This document shows, in pieces, positions 19,238 to 30,700 of a stretch of DNA of 31,999 bases. Under the pieces are notes generated by a model. It worked only from the letters and a program-made list of their open reading frames with translations, did no database searches and was not told where the DNA came from. This DNA is from Zygnema cylindricum (Eukaryota > Streptophyta > Zygnematophyceae > Zygnematales > Zygnemataceae). The number at the start of each line of letters is the position of its first letter. The first letter of the stretch is position 1. The stretch covers positions 86,998 through 118,996 of the forward strand of contig JBBHKE010000717.1 in assembly GCA_037447655.1 (NCBI GenBank), written 5' to 3'. A program made the translations under genes and the position numbers.

Positions 19238-22200
19238 CTAGTCTATTTTTAATTTTTCTTTTTATCCACATTTTTCCCTACAGTATTTTAACTTTGGTGA
19301 GGGCACAGGTTTGGTCATCATGTGCGCTACCATTTCCTCATCAGATCAATATACAAGATTCACTATTTTATTCTCAACTTTTTCCCTTACAAAACTTAAT
19401 CTTATGTCCATATGTTTAGCCTTAAAATGATGTTTTGGATTGGCTGCAATTGCTATGGCCGCTTGATTATCACAAAATACTTCATGCACTCCCTCGTTCA
19501 TATACCCCAGTTCTTGCAGCAAGGACTTAACCCACATCAACTCTTTCACAGCAGAACAAGAGGCCATGTACTTAGCCTCTATAGTGGACTGAGCAACCAC
19601 CTTTTGTTGCTTAGTGCTCCAACAGCAAGCACCTTCCCCAACATACAATACATACCCTGAAGTGCATCGTCTCATAGGTGCGTCCCCATAATTGGCATCA
19701 CTCCAAGTAGTGATGTCAGTGTGCTCCCCTCCCAAATGCAACCATAACTCTGTGGTTCCCACCAGATATCTCATGACTCTCTGCCTCCCAATCTCTCTTC
19801 TTAGGATAAATAAGACTCCTACTGAGTACTCGAACTGCTGCCTCTATGTTCTGTCCTAGTACAGTTCATAAAGTAGATCAAACTTCATACGACCTGTCTA
19901 TAAGGGATAGATTTCATAAACTCTCTCTCCTTTGGACTCATGTGATCGTCTAAGATCATCACTCCTCCCTCTACACTCCCATCACTTACTTTTTTCAAGT
20001 CCATGGGAGTGGTACAACTGTTAGCATTTTCCATCTGGAATTTCTCAAGCATATTACCTATTGCTTCTTTCTGAGTAAGTCTGATAATCTTCTTCCCCCT
20101 ATCTCTCTCCATTTGGATACCCAAAATATATTTTGCCTCCCCTAAATCCTTCATATCAAATCTGCCCCTAAGATCTTTCTTCAGCCTATTGATCTTCTCC
20201 AAAGACTTACTCAACACAAGCAGATCATCCACATAAATTGCAATAAAAATGACATCATTCTCATCTTCAAACATATAGATAGAATGGTCAGAGCTGATCC
20301 GGATATATCCCAAATCGGTGTGAAACTCATCTAGTTTCTTATTCCACTGTCGAGGAGCCTGCTTCAGTCCATATAAGGATTTTATGAGCCTGTAGACTTT
20401 GCTCTCTTCTTCTTTTTCCCCAAATCCCTCGGGTTGCCTCATGAAAATTTCTTCATCTAACTCACCATTAAGAAAAGCTGTCTTAATGTCCATCTGGTGG
20501 ATTTCCATGTCTTCCGCTGCTGCCAGACTGATGAGAATCCTTACTGAGGGGAACTAAACAACTAGAGCAAAGGTCTCCTCATAGTCAATCCCCTCCTTTT
20601 GAGTGAACCCCTTCGCTACGAATCGAGCCTTATATCTCTAAATGGTATTATTTGGGTTCAGTTTTAGTTTAAATACCCATTTACACCGAATAGGTTTTCT
20701 GTCTGGAGGACAATCTTTTAGTTCCCAAGTATTTGCTTCCATGATAGAAGCCATCTCATCATTTATAGCTCTAATCCATCTTTCTTTCTCTGGACTATTC
20801 ACTGCCTCTAAGTAAGACCGAGGCTCATCAGGGTGAGATACCTTAGTTACCTTATGAGCGACTTGTTTTTCCTATAATCTTTTAATGCTCCTCCTTCCTC
20901 CCTCAAACTCCGAAGCAAGAATGGATGGAAGTCTTGGATTTCTTCTCACTGTCTCATCGTCTCCCCTGTCCATGGAAACCGGTTCTTGTCCTGCTTCTTC
21001 TATCTCCTCGAAGTGCATAGGAGTATGTGAGGTTTCCGGTGAGTCTCGTGTATCTTGGATCTCCCCTGAATATGTAATCACGGTCTCACCCATGTACTTT
21101 TCGGGAACGACCGAGTTCTCCTCACTTTCGGACTCAAATCTGATCCTTATCTTTTTTGTATATTTGAAGGGGTCAAATGACTTCCCTTCATCCATGACAA
21201 CTAAGTGTTTGACCAGAATTATAACTTTCTTTGCTAAGTCATAGACTCTATATCCCTTAACATCCTCATCATATCCCACAAAGTATCCAGGTTTTCCCTT
21301 AGCATCTAGTTTCCAGTTTTTCCTATCCGTGTTAAGACTGTAAACTTGGCTACCGAATACTTTAAGGTGTGAGATATCTGGTTTCCTTCCAACCCATCTC
21401 TCATAAGATGTCACTCCGTTTATAGTTGAGGTAAGGACTCTATTCTTAATGTAGTTGGCACAATTCATTGCTTCGGCCCAAAATCTCTTTCCTATTTTCT
21501 TGTCTGCCAACATACTGCATGCACTATCTCCTAGTGTTCGATTCAACCTCTCAGCTACCCCATTTTGTTCCGAGTTATATGGTACAGTTTTCTAGTGCTG
21601 CACTCCCTCATCTCTCAGATATTCCTCAAACTGGTTAAAGGTATATTCCCCCCCCATTATCACTCCTTATCCTCTTAATGGGGGTTTCATTCAACTTCTC
21701 ACTCCAGGCTTTATATTCTTTGAAATAAGTTGGTGCTTCAGACTTTGTTTTCAGAAAGAAGACTCTACAGTATCAAGACCAGTCATCTGTTATTGTCATC
21801 ATAAACCTCTTTCCACCTACAGGAGGTACTTTTGCTGGTCTCCAAATATCTGTGTGGACCAAGTCTAATACTTTCTCACATTTATATGTGGAGGCTTTGG
21901 GAAAGGGAAGTCTGTGAGCCTTACCTTGAGCACAACCTCTACAATCATCCATCATTTTATTATCCCAAAACTGAATGCCTTCTACTACTCCAAGCTTTTT
22001 CATTTTCCGTTAATCTATCAAAATGCACATGCCCCAACCGCTTATACGAAATCATCAACTTAGAAACACCAACATAATAAGCATTTTTCTTTTCATTACT
22101 CAGGTTAAGCCTAAACATTTCTTGGCTACCCTTATCTGTCGTGAAGTAAATTTCATCCCCATACTTAGGTGTAAAGACTCCCTTTCTAGTGAAGGTATTA

Positions 22201-23584
22201 CACTCTTTGTCATCTAGCACAGACGTAGAGATAAGATTTTTACTCAGCTGAGGAATGTAGAGTACATCTGAAAATGTAAGTATAAAAGTCTTACCGTCTA
22301 CTAAGACTTTCAGATATACAGATCCCTCTAGATCTGTAGTAACCACTCTCCCATCCCCATACTCTATTTCTACAGTAAGGATCTTTCTTAGCATAGTGAA
22401 GAGTTCTTTATCACGACACATATGCATGGATGCACCTGAGTCGATAATCCATCCTTTTCGTGGAGCTTCTTGAATTGCTCCAAGAGCACAATTCTGTCTC
22501 CGAGGGATCTCGTTCTCCTCTAGGCTCTCGTCAAGAAGAAGCTCCCCATCCTCCTCAGAGGACTCATCCTCGATTTCTCCTGTCACTTTTGTAACCACAA
22601 GTGCCTTTTTCTTCCCTCCGGAAAAACCCCCTCCACGGTTCTATTAGAGCCTTAGCTCTAACATCTTGATACAATCTGCGATGAAGTGTCCTGGGTTTTA
22701 GCAAAAATGACAAAGACCATTTGGGGGCCTCGGCCCCCCATAATGATCCCTTTCCCCTTTGTAAGGTTTCTTTGGGTCCATCCCCCATCGGTCCCCTCCT
22801 GCTGCTAGAGCTTGAATGCTCTTCCCTCCTCTTCTAATCTCCATTGTGTTTTCGTGCACAAGTATCATCCTGACCACTGTGTTCCATTTCCATGAACTAT
22901 CAGGCATTCCTTGTACTCGATACACTATGTTCTCAAATTCATCTGGTAACTTCTTGTTAAAGTTTTAACTTTCATTTTCATTGTACCTTTCCACCCGGCA
23001 CTTTCCATCTCCAAATACAAACAAGAAAGATCATTACAGTAATCTAACATCTTTCCTCCTTTGTAAGTGTAACTCACTAGCTTTTGCTCAGCCAACTCGA
23101 GCTCCTGAATAGTTCCAGGTTTATAAATCTCCATCAAACTCACCCACAACTCCTCGGCCTTGTAAATGTGAAGATGAGGAGTGGCCAAAGCTTGAGTGAG
23201 GTGCTTGAGAATAAAGTTCTTAGCAGCCATGTTTACATCCTCCCACATTTGAGTATCGTTCTCCGCGGTCTTCACGGTCACTGCTCCCGGTACTGTGGCA
23301 ATAAGAGTGAGGGGTGTCTCCTTCCCTTTCCCTTTTTCGGACACACTGCTGTCTCAATCATCTGCCTCCTCCGCTGAGGCAGCCGTTGTTGCAGGAAACC
23401 TTACTCCTCCAAATCCTGTTGGAGTTCCCGAAGGTGGACATTTCACTTGTCCACCAACGATACCCTAGTATCGTTTTTCGCACAAAGCTCCCATCATCAT
23501 GGCTTCCCAATAGATTAACCGAAATCCATTAAAGGTGGGTACCCTAGAAGGTGGGCCCATAACGTGCAATTTTGTGTCCTCCAT
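19236..23584 (-). pseudogene. Copia copy 2: near full-length gag-pol polyprotein, decayed
   Basis: Starts at ATGGAGGACACAAAATTGC (23584, leftward). Gag has YKGGKMLDYCNDLSCLYLEM and a CHFC..PGHF..DC zinc knuckle (stop in the knuckle). Protease follows (WIIDSGASMHMCRD, catalytic DSG at 22431-22442). Integrase has the Cys pair CRGCAQGKAHRLPF, HTD and TITDDWS, and the RKPDISHLKVFGSQ C-terminus. Reverse transcriptase (YVDD at 20224-20235) and RNase H (SGYVLYVGEGACCW, HHFKAKHMDIRLSF) complete it, in the order that defines Ty1/copia. It carries a dozen or so stops, mostly single substitutions, plus a frameshift at a C run near 21650 and more in RT-RNase H near 19800-19890. Domains are recognisable throughout. 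Confidence 0.93.
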
Positions 23585-23596
23585 TGGACTACAAAA

Positions 23597-23932
23597 TATA
23601 GGAAGCCTCTAGATAGTTACTAACTAACCCACTTCAAGCCACAACCACTGCTGTCCAAGAAGGCAAAATGAGAGTTTGACTTCAACCCTATGCAGGCTGG
23701 ACTTCCTTGAGTCTGTAGCAAAAAGAATCACTAAAAACGGCCAACCACCTGATAAGTTATGAGCCGGCAAAAATGCCAATTTATACAAAGCTCTCTTAGA
23801 GAGAGGTGATTATCTAACAAAATTTCCTAAGTCCTAAACCTCTCTCACAACCCCTATCTACTGAAGTACGAAGCAATCATATTACTGTAAAGTACATAAA
23901 GGTACTACGGCCGATGTCCTTTCTGTACGACT
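23597..23932 (-). mobile_element. Copia LTR remnant: inner third of the 5' LTR of copy 2
   Basis: Nearly identical to the middle LTR from TAGAGGCTTC up to GTACAGAAAGGACATCGGCC, including the CTCTCTAAGAGAG palindrome. It then stops abruptly at 23932, and roughly 640 bases of the LTR's outer part are missing. Confidence 0.85.
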
Positions 23933-24076
23933 TGTAGAAATTAATGGTCCATTATTAAGTATTTTCTAGGTTTAAATAGAAAGAAGCCGAGGCAGTCTAC
24001 CTCTAACTTCTCTCTCCAACTCTCAAACTTGTCGCAGTCATTGAGAAATTGGAGAGGGAGATAGAGCCATGGCTAC
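23933..24076 (+). mobile_element. Copia LTR start fragment in the opposite orientation
   Basis: TGTAGAAATTAATGGTCC, GTATTTTCTAGGTTTAAA, TGTCGCAGTCATTGAG and GAGCCATGGCT match the first ~145 bases of the left LTR, but read on the + strand here. It is wedged between the truncated LTR of copy 2 and the truncated integrase of copy 3. Confidence 0.8.
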
Positions 24077-25975
24077 ATTTTGTTCTGGATTATTCAGTAC
24101 AGTTTTCTGATGTTGAACTCCCTCATCTCTCAAATAATCCTCAAATTGGTTAAAGGTGTACTCTCCCCCATTATCACTCCTTATTCTCTTAATGGTGGTT
24201 CCGTGCAACTTCTCACTCCAAGCTTTGTATTTTTTAAAGTATTTTGGTGTTTTAGACTTTGTTTTCAGGAAGTAGACTCTGGAATATCTGGATCAATCAT
24301 CGGTAATTGTCAACATATACCTCTTTCCTCCAACCGAAGGCACCCTTGCTGGTCCCCGAATATCTGTGTGGACCAGATCTAGTACTTTCTCACATCTATA
24401 TGTGGCAGTTTTGGGAAAAGGAAGTCTGTGAGCCTTACCTTGGGCACAGGCACTACAATCATCCACCATCTTATTATCCCCAAACTTAATGCCCTCTACT
24501 ACACCCAGCTTCTTCATTTCCCTCAGTCTATCAAAGTGCACATGTCCCTAACGCTTATGCCAGATCATCAAGCTCAGAACACCACCATAGTAAGCACTCT
24601 TTTTTTTATTACTTAGGTTAAGCCTAAACATTCCTTGGCTACTTTTATCAGCTGTGAAGTAGACTTCATCTCCATACTTAGCTGTAAAGACTCCCTTTCT
24701 AGTGAAGGTATCAAAATCCTTGTCATCTAATACAGAAGTAGACAGAAGATTCTTACTCAACTGAGGAATGTAGAGCACATCTGAGAAGGTGAGAATAGAG
24801 GTCTTACCATCCACTAAGACTTTCAGATCTACAGATCCCACTAGATCTGTGGTAACTACTCTCCCATTCCTATACTCTATTTCCACAGTAGGGATCTTTC
24901 TTAGCTTAGTGAAGAGGTGCCTGTCACGACACATATGCATGGATGCACCTGAGTCGATGATCCATCCCTCCTCTAGTGCTTCCCAAATGGCTCCAAAGGC
25001 ACACTTCTGTTTTCGAGGGATCTCCTTCTCCTCTTGATTCTCGTCAAGAAGGAGCTCCCCATCCTCCTCCTCTGAGGTCCCGTCATCCTCGGTCTCTCCT
25101 TTCACTCGTGTGACCACAAGTGCTTTCTTCTTCCCTTTGGAAAAACCATCTCCACGATTTTCTTGGAGCCTCAACTCCGATAGCTTGATGCAATCAGCAT
25201 GAAGTGCCCCGGATTTTTGCAGAAATGACAAAGGCCCTTTGGAGTCCTCAGTTCTCCAGATTGATCTTTTTCCCCTTTGAAGTTATGGTACGGCTTCTTT
25301 GATTCCTTCCTCCACCGGTCAGTTCCGGCAGCAAGAGCTTGCACGCTCTTTCCTCCTCTTCGGATCTCAATAGTGTTTTCCTGTACAAGTATCATTCGAA
25401 CCACGGTGCTCCACTTCCAAGCACTATCATCCATTTGTTGCACTCGGTACACTATATTTTCATACTCCTCCGGCAACTTCATGATGAGAGTGTTAACTTT
25501 CATCTTCATAGTGCCTATCCATCCGACACTCTCCATCTCCATGTATAGACAAGAGAGATCGGTGCAATAGTCCAACATCTTTCCTCCTTTGAAAGTGTAA
25601 CTGATCAGCCTTTGCTCAGCCAGCTGAAGCTCTTGAATGGTGACAGCTCTATAGATCTCCACTAAGGTCATCCACAACTCCTCAGCCTTGAAGGTTTGAA
25701 GGTGAGAAGTTGCGAACGCTTGGGTGAGGTGCCTCAAAATGAACTGCCTTACATTAATGTTGGTGTACTCCCACATCTGAATGTTTTTTTCCTCGGTCTT
25801 CACGGCTACCGCTCTAGGTGCCATGGCAATATGAGTGAGAGGTATCTCCTTTCCTTTTTCGGACACACTGCTGTCCCTATCATCTGTCTCCTCCGTTGGA
25901 GCACATCCTGCTGCAGATAACCTCACTCCTCCAAACCCTGGTGGAGTTCCTTGAGATCGAAGTTTCACTTCGTGT
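24077..25975 (-). pseudogene. Copia copy 3: gag-protease-integrase fragment truncated at both ends
   Basis: Leftward from about codon 50 of gag (GTPPGFGGVRL). It has YKGGKMLDY.TDLSCLYMEM, the zinc knuckle CHFCKNPGHF (25201-25230), protease WIIDSGASMHMCRD (DSG at 24944-24955) and integrase (SACAQGKAHRLPFPK, HTDIRGP, SDNGGEYTF). It ends within NPEQN of the integrase. Gag and protease are open except for a one-base loss just after PGHF in the zinc knuckle; stops occur at WHKR*G and TDD*S in the integrase. RT, RNase H and both LTRs are absent. Confidence 0.92.
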
Positions 25976-26732
25976 CATTTGGAACAAATTCAATCGACGA
26001 TGGTACCGTTGAACTGTACCATTTATTTGCGGAATACCTGGTTTAGATCCCGTTCTTCCAATCTTGTGAATCAAATTGTCAACTGCGAGACGCGTGTAGC
26101 TGACTGTCGGCGCATCTCCGGAAAACCTGCAAACATTCTTTTGCCGATACGTGTCCTTGTAAAAGTACAATACACTCTACTGTACTTTTTGTTATTGTGA
26201 CGCTAATTAAGGTAAGTATTACAGTAGACTACTTAGAAACTATTCTAAGTTATTTTTACCCCTATTTACTGAAATAAAGATTTAAAATTACAACAGATGT
26301 CACGTACTTCCACGATACCAAAGAGTACAAAGTATTATGATGTTTTCACTACGCGGTTTGTAAAAACGTTTTTTGTCAAAACGTACATTTTCACGTCATT
26401 ATGATGTTTGCACTACGCTGTTTGTGAAAACGCAGGTACATCATAGCGGCATGTATTAAATCATTTTTTGAAATTTTTTCGTTAATAAAGTACAATTTTG
26501 TAAGTCAGCCACACTATTTAAAATGATACTATGCTATGTTGTTTTGGAAACCTTGAGTCCTCTCTATATCTTGTTGTTATACTGCCATGCAGCGCAAGTC
26601 TGAGCTGGAAACCTTGAGTACTACGCATGTAGCTATGTTACGATGATTTGACATCGCAGCTGCTCTACTCTAATATCACAGCTGCGCTAACATCGTTGTT
26701 GCGCTGCTCTAATATCACAGCTGCGCTGACAC
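25976..26732. other. Spacer between inverted copia copies; no gene
   Basis: No recognised coding sequence. A 35-bp direct repeat (ATTATGATGTTTTCACTACG at 26335 and ATTATGATGTTTGCACTACG at 26400) and a second one (CTAATATCACAGCTGCGCT at about 26670 and 26709) lie here. The latter ends only about 10 bases before the LTR. Confidence 0.5.
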
Positions 26733-27722
26733 TGTTAAAATTAATAGATATCTAGAGTATTTTCTAGGTTTAAAATGTTAGTATAAAAAGACAAGAAAAA
26801 GGACAGACAACCTGCCTACACCTCTTCTCTCTAGCCCGCATACTTGTTGTAGTCACTGAAGGATAGAGAGAGTGGTTCATCCATGGCTGCCTTAGTTCAA
26901 CAGGCAGATATTTTTATAACTACTAAAAATATAGTTGACGGACCCGAATTTGATCCCGGTACCTGCGTTTCGTCAAGCTGGCCGATAGTGGTCAGCTTTA
27001 TCCTACTAGACTACGACCAATGCTAAATGCTATAGTATGTGATAGATATATATAGATTTAGGAAGGAGCAAATCCATTTAACTAAAACTGTGTACGGCGT
27101 ACATGGATACAGTTTTATAAATGTACCAATTCAAAACGGATACCACGCATTTTGTTTTGACAACGAAACAGATATCGTGCAAGTATTTAATACAGCCAAG
27201 ATTGCGTCTCGCTGCAAATCCAACGGCGCACATCATCGCCGAAATCCCGGAGTAGTCACTTCGGCGTTTAGTGACGCGGCATGACCTGGAGCCACGTGGA
27301 GAGATGACATTCGGTCATAGGAATTCCGAGGAATGTACGGACGAGTAAAAAGGAGACACGCGTCCGCTTAATAGTCCTATCGTACATAGGTTGTACAAAA
27401 GGTACATCGGCAGTAGTACTTTTTGGTACGGTATAGTAATATGATTGGTCTGTACTTCAGTAGATAGAAGTTATTAGAGGAAATCAGGACTTAGAAAATT
27501 TTGGTAGGCAGTCACCTCTTCCTTTGAGAGTTTGTACAAATTGGCATTTTTAGTGCCTCATAACTTATCGGGTGGTTGGCTGTTTTCAGTGATTCTTTTT
27601 GCTACAGACTCAGAGGGGTCCAGGCTGCAGAGGGGTGCATTCAAATTGTCTGTGTGACTTTTTGGGCAGCAGTGGCTGTGGGTTAAAGTGGGATAGTTAA
27701 AAACCTATCTAGAGGCTTCCTG
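26733..27722 (+). mobile_element. Copia LTR, right (5' LTR of copy 4)
   Basis: Begins TGTTAAAATTAATAG and follows the middle LTR block by block: GTATTTTCTAGG, ACTTGTTGTAGTCACTGAAG, CCATGGCTGCC. Next come the hairpin CGGCGCACATCATCGCCG (27224-27241), GATGACATTCGGTC, ACACGCGTCC, ACTTCAGTAGATAG, ATTGGCATTTTT and TAGAGGCTTC. About 990 bp long. The TATA-like box is changed to TACAAAT here. Confidence 0.85.
26935..27022 (-). other. tRNA-like sequence inside the right LTR (antisense to the element)
   Basis: On the - strand TAGTCTAGTAGG (27002-27013) fits the pol III A box. GCTGACC-ACTATCG-GGCCAGC-like pairing resembles an anticodon arm, and GGGATCAAATTCGGG (26943-26957) resembles a decayed T arm. 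The start (TCGTAGTCTAGTAGGATA) recalls tRNA-Glu/Asp-type D arms. The spacing between arms is too long for a normal tRNA. Confidence 0.5.
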
Positions 27723-27736
27723 TATTCTGTAGACCA

Positions 27737-30700
27737 ATGGAGGACACAGAATTGCAGGTTATTGGCCCACCCTCTAGGGTGCCCACTTTCAATGGATGTG
27801 GGTACATCTATTGGGAAGCCATGATGATGGGAGCTTTGTGTGAAAAACAATACTGGGGTATCGTCAGTGGACAAGTGAAACGTCCAACTTCGGGAACTCC
27901 GCCAGGATTTGGAGGAGTAAGGTTTTTCTGCAGCAGCGACTGCTTCCGCGGAGGAGGCAGATGATGGGGACAGCAGTGTGTCCAAAAAGGGGAATGGGAA
28001 GGAGACACCCCTTACCCCTATTGCTAGGGCACCAGGAGCGGCGGCCGTGAAGATAGTGGAGAATGATGTTCAAATGTGGGAAGACATAAACATGGCTGCC
28101 AAGATCTTCATTCTAAGGCATCTCACTCAAGCATTGGCCACCTCTCACCTTAATATTTACAAGGCCGAGGAGTTGTGGGAAAGTTTGGTGGAGATCTATA
28201 GAGCTGGTACCATTCAGGAGCTCTAGTTGGCTGAGCAAAAGCTAGTGAGTTACACGTACAAAGGAGGAAAGATTTTAGATTATTGCAATGATCTTTCTTG
28301 TTTTTATATGGAGATGGAGAGTGCTGGTTGGACAGGCACAATGAAAATAAAAGTAAACACTCTCATCATGAAGTTACCAGACGAGTATAAGAACTTAGTG
28401 TACCGAGTACAAGAAATGACTGGTAGTTCATGGAAGTGGAATACAGTGGTCAGGATGATACTTGTGCAGGAAAATACCATGGAAATCAGGGGAGGTGGAA
28501 AGAGCGTTCAAGCTCTAGCCGCCGGAGGGGACAGGTGGAGACCGGAACCGAAAAAACCATACAAAGGAGAAAGAGTCTAACTTGGAGGACCAAGGCCCCC
28601 AAAGGGCCTATGTCATTTTTGCAAAATGCCAGGGCACTTTATTGCGGATTGTGCCAAGCTGGCTGACCTGAGGCTCAAAGAGAACCAAGGAGGGGGTTAT
28701 TCCGGAGGGAAGAAAAAGGCACTTTTGGTCACAAAGGTGACAGGAGATACCAAGGACGAGTCCTCTGAGGAGGATAGGGAGCTTCTTCTGGACGAGAGTC
28801 TGGAGGAGAAAGAGATTCCTCGGAGACAAAAGTGTGCCTTTGGAGCAATTCGGAAAACTCCACAGGAAGGATGGATCATCGACTCAGGTGCATCCATACA
28901 TATGTGTCGTGACAAGGACCTCTTCACTAAGCTAAGGAAAATCCCTACCGTAGAAATAGAGTATGGGGATGGGAGAGTTGTTACTACAGATCTAGTGGGA
29001 TCAGTTGACTTGAAAGTTTTAGTGGGGGGTAAGACTTCTATTCTCACTTTCTCAGATGTGCTTTATATTCCTCAGCTAAGTAAAAATCTTGTTTCTACAT
29101 CTGTGTTAGATGACAAAGAGTTTGATACTTTCACTAGAAAGGGAGTTTTTACAACCAAGTATGGGGATGAAGTTTACTTCACTGTAGATAAGGGTAGCCA
29201 AGGAATGTTTAGGCTTAACCTGAGTAATGAAAAAAAGAATGCTTACTATGTTGGTGTCCCAAAATTGATGATTTGGCATAAGCGGTTGGGGCATGTGTAT
29301 TTTGATAGGTTGAGGGAGATGAAGAAGCTGGGTGTGGTAGAAGGAATTCAGTTTAGTGATAATGAAATGGTGGAAGATTGTAGTGGTTGTGCCCAAGGAA
29401 AAACTCACAGACTTCCTTTTTCAAAAGCCGCCACATATAGGGGGGAAAAAGTACTAGATTTGATCGACACAGATATCTGGGGACCAGCAAGGGTACCCTC
29501 AGTTCGGGGGAAAAGATATATGTTGACAATCACTGATGATTGGTCTAAATACTCTAGAGTTTATTTTCTAAAAACAAAGTCAGAAACACCAACTTACTTC
29601 AAATAATACAAAGCCTGGAGTGAGAAGTTGCATGGAACCCCCATTAAGAAAATAAGGAGTGAAAATGGGGGAGAGTATACCACTAACCAATTTGACGAAT
29701 ACTTAAGAGATGAGGGAGTTCAACACCAGAAATTTGTACCACATAATCCAGAACAAAATGGTGTAGCAGAAAGGCTAAACCGAACACTATGAGATAGTGT
29801 ATGCAGTATGTTGGCTGACAAAAAAATAGGAAAGAGATTTTGGGCAGAAGCCATGAACTGTGCCAATTACATTAAAAATAGAGTCCTCACATCAGCAGTC
29901 AAAGGTATGACACCTTATGAGAGATGGGTTGGAAGAAAACCAGATATCTCTCACCTTAAAGTTTTTGGTAGTCAAGTTTACAGTCTAGATACGGATAAGA
30001 AAAACTGGAAACTTGATGCTAAGGGAAAACCTGGATATTTTGTGGGATATGATGAGGATGTTAAGGGATATAGAGTTTATGACTTAGCAAAGCAAGATAT
30101 CATTCTGGTAAAACACCTAGTTGTCATGGATGAAGGAAAGTCAATTGACCCCTTTAAATATACTAAAAGGATAAGAATCAGGTTTGAGTCTGAGAGTGAG
30201 GAGAACTCTGTTTTTCCCGAAAAGGACATGAGTGATACCGTGGTTGCAAATTCAGGGGAGATCCAAGATACAGGAGAGCTACCAGATACCCCACATATTC
30301 CCATGGATTTCGAGGAGACAGAAGAGGAGGAATCGGAACCATCTTCCATGAATAGGGGAGCTAATGAGACACTAAGGAGGAACCCAAGACTTCCCTCTAT
30401 TCCAGCTTCAGAATTTGAAGGGGGGAGAAGGAGCAGTAAAAGGCTACAAGAGAAACAGGCAGCTCATAAGGTAACTAAGCTATCACATCCTGATGAGCCT
30501 CAGTCATACTTGGAGGCAGTGAACAGTCCATAAAAGAACAGATGGATCAGGGCCATAAATGATGAAATGGCTTCTTTCATGGAAGCAAATACCTGGGAAC
30601 TAGCGGATTGCCCTCCAGACAGAAAACCTATTGGGTGTAAATGGGTTTTTAAACTAAAACTAAACCCTGACAATACCATCGAAAGATATAAGGCTCGTTT

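Noticed and set aside
20885-21244. Open frames opposite the copia polyprotein
   Set aside because: Shadow frames on the strand opposite the clearly homologous integrase and RT region.
26030-26115. A fourth tRNA-like sequence on the - strand (GGGATCTAAACC as a B box)
   Set aside because: Only a weak B-box match and a short stem were found, and no LTR sequence surrounds it. Not strong enough to list.
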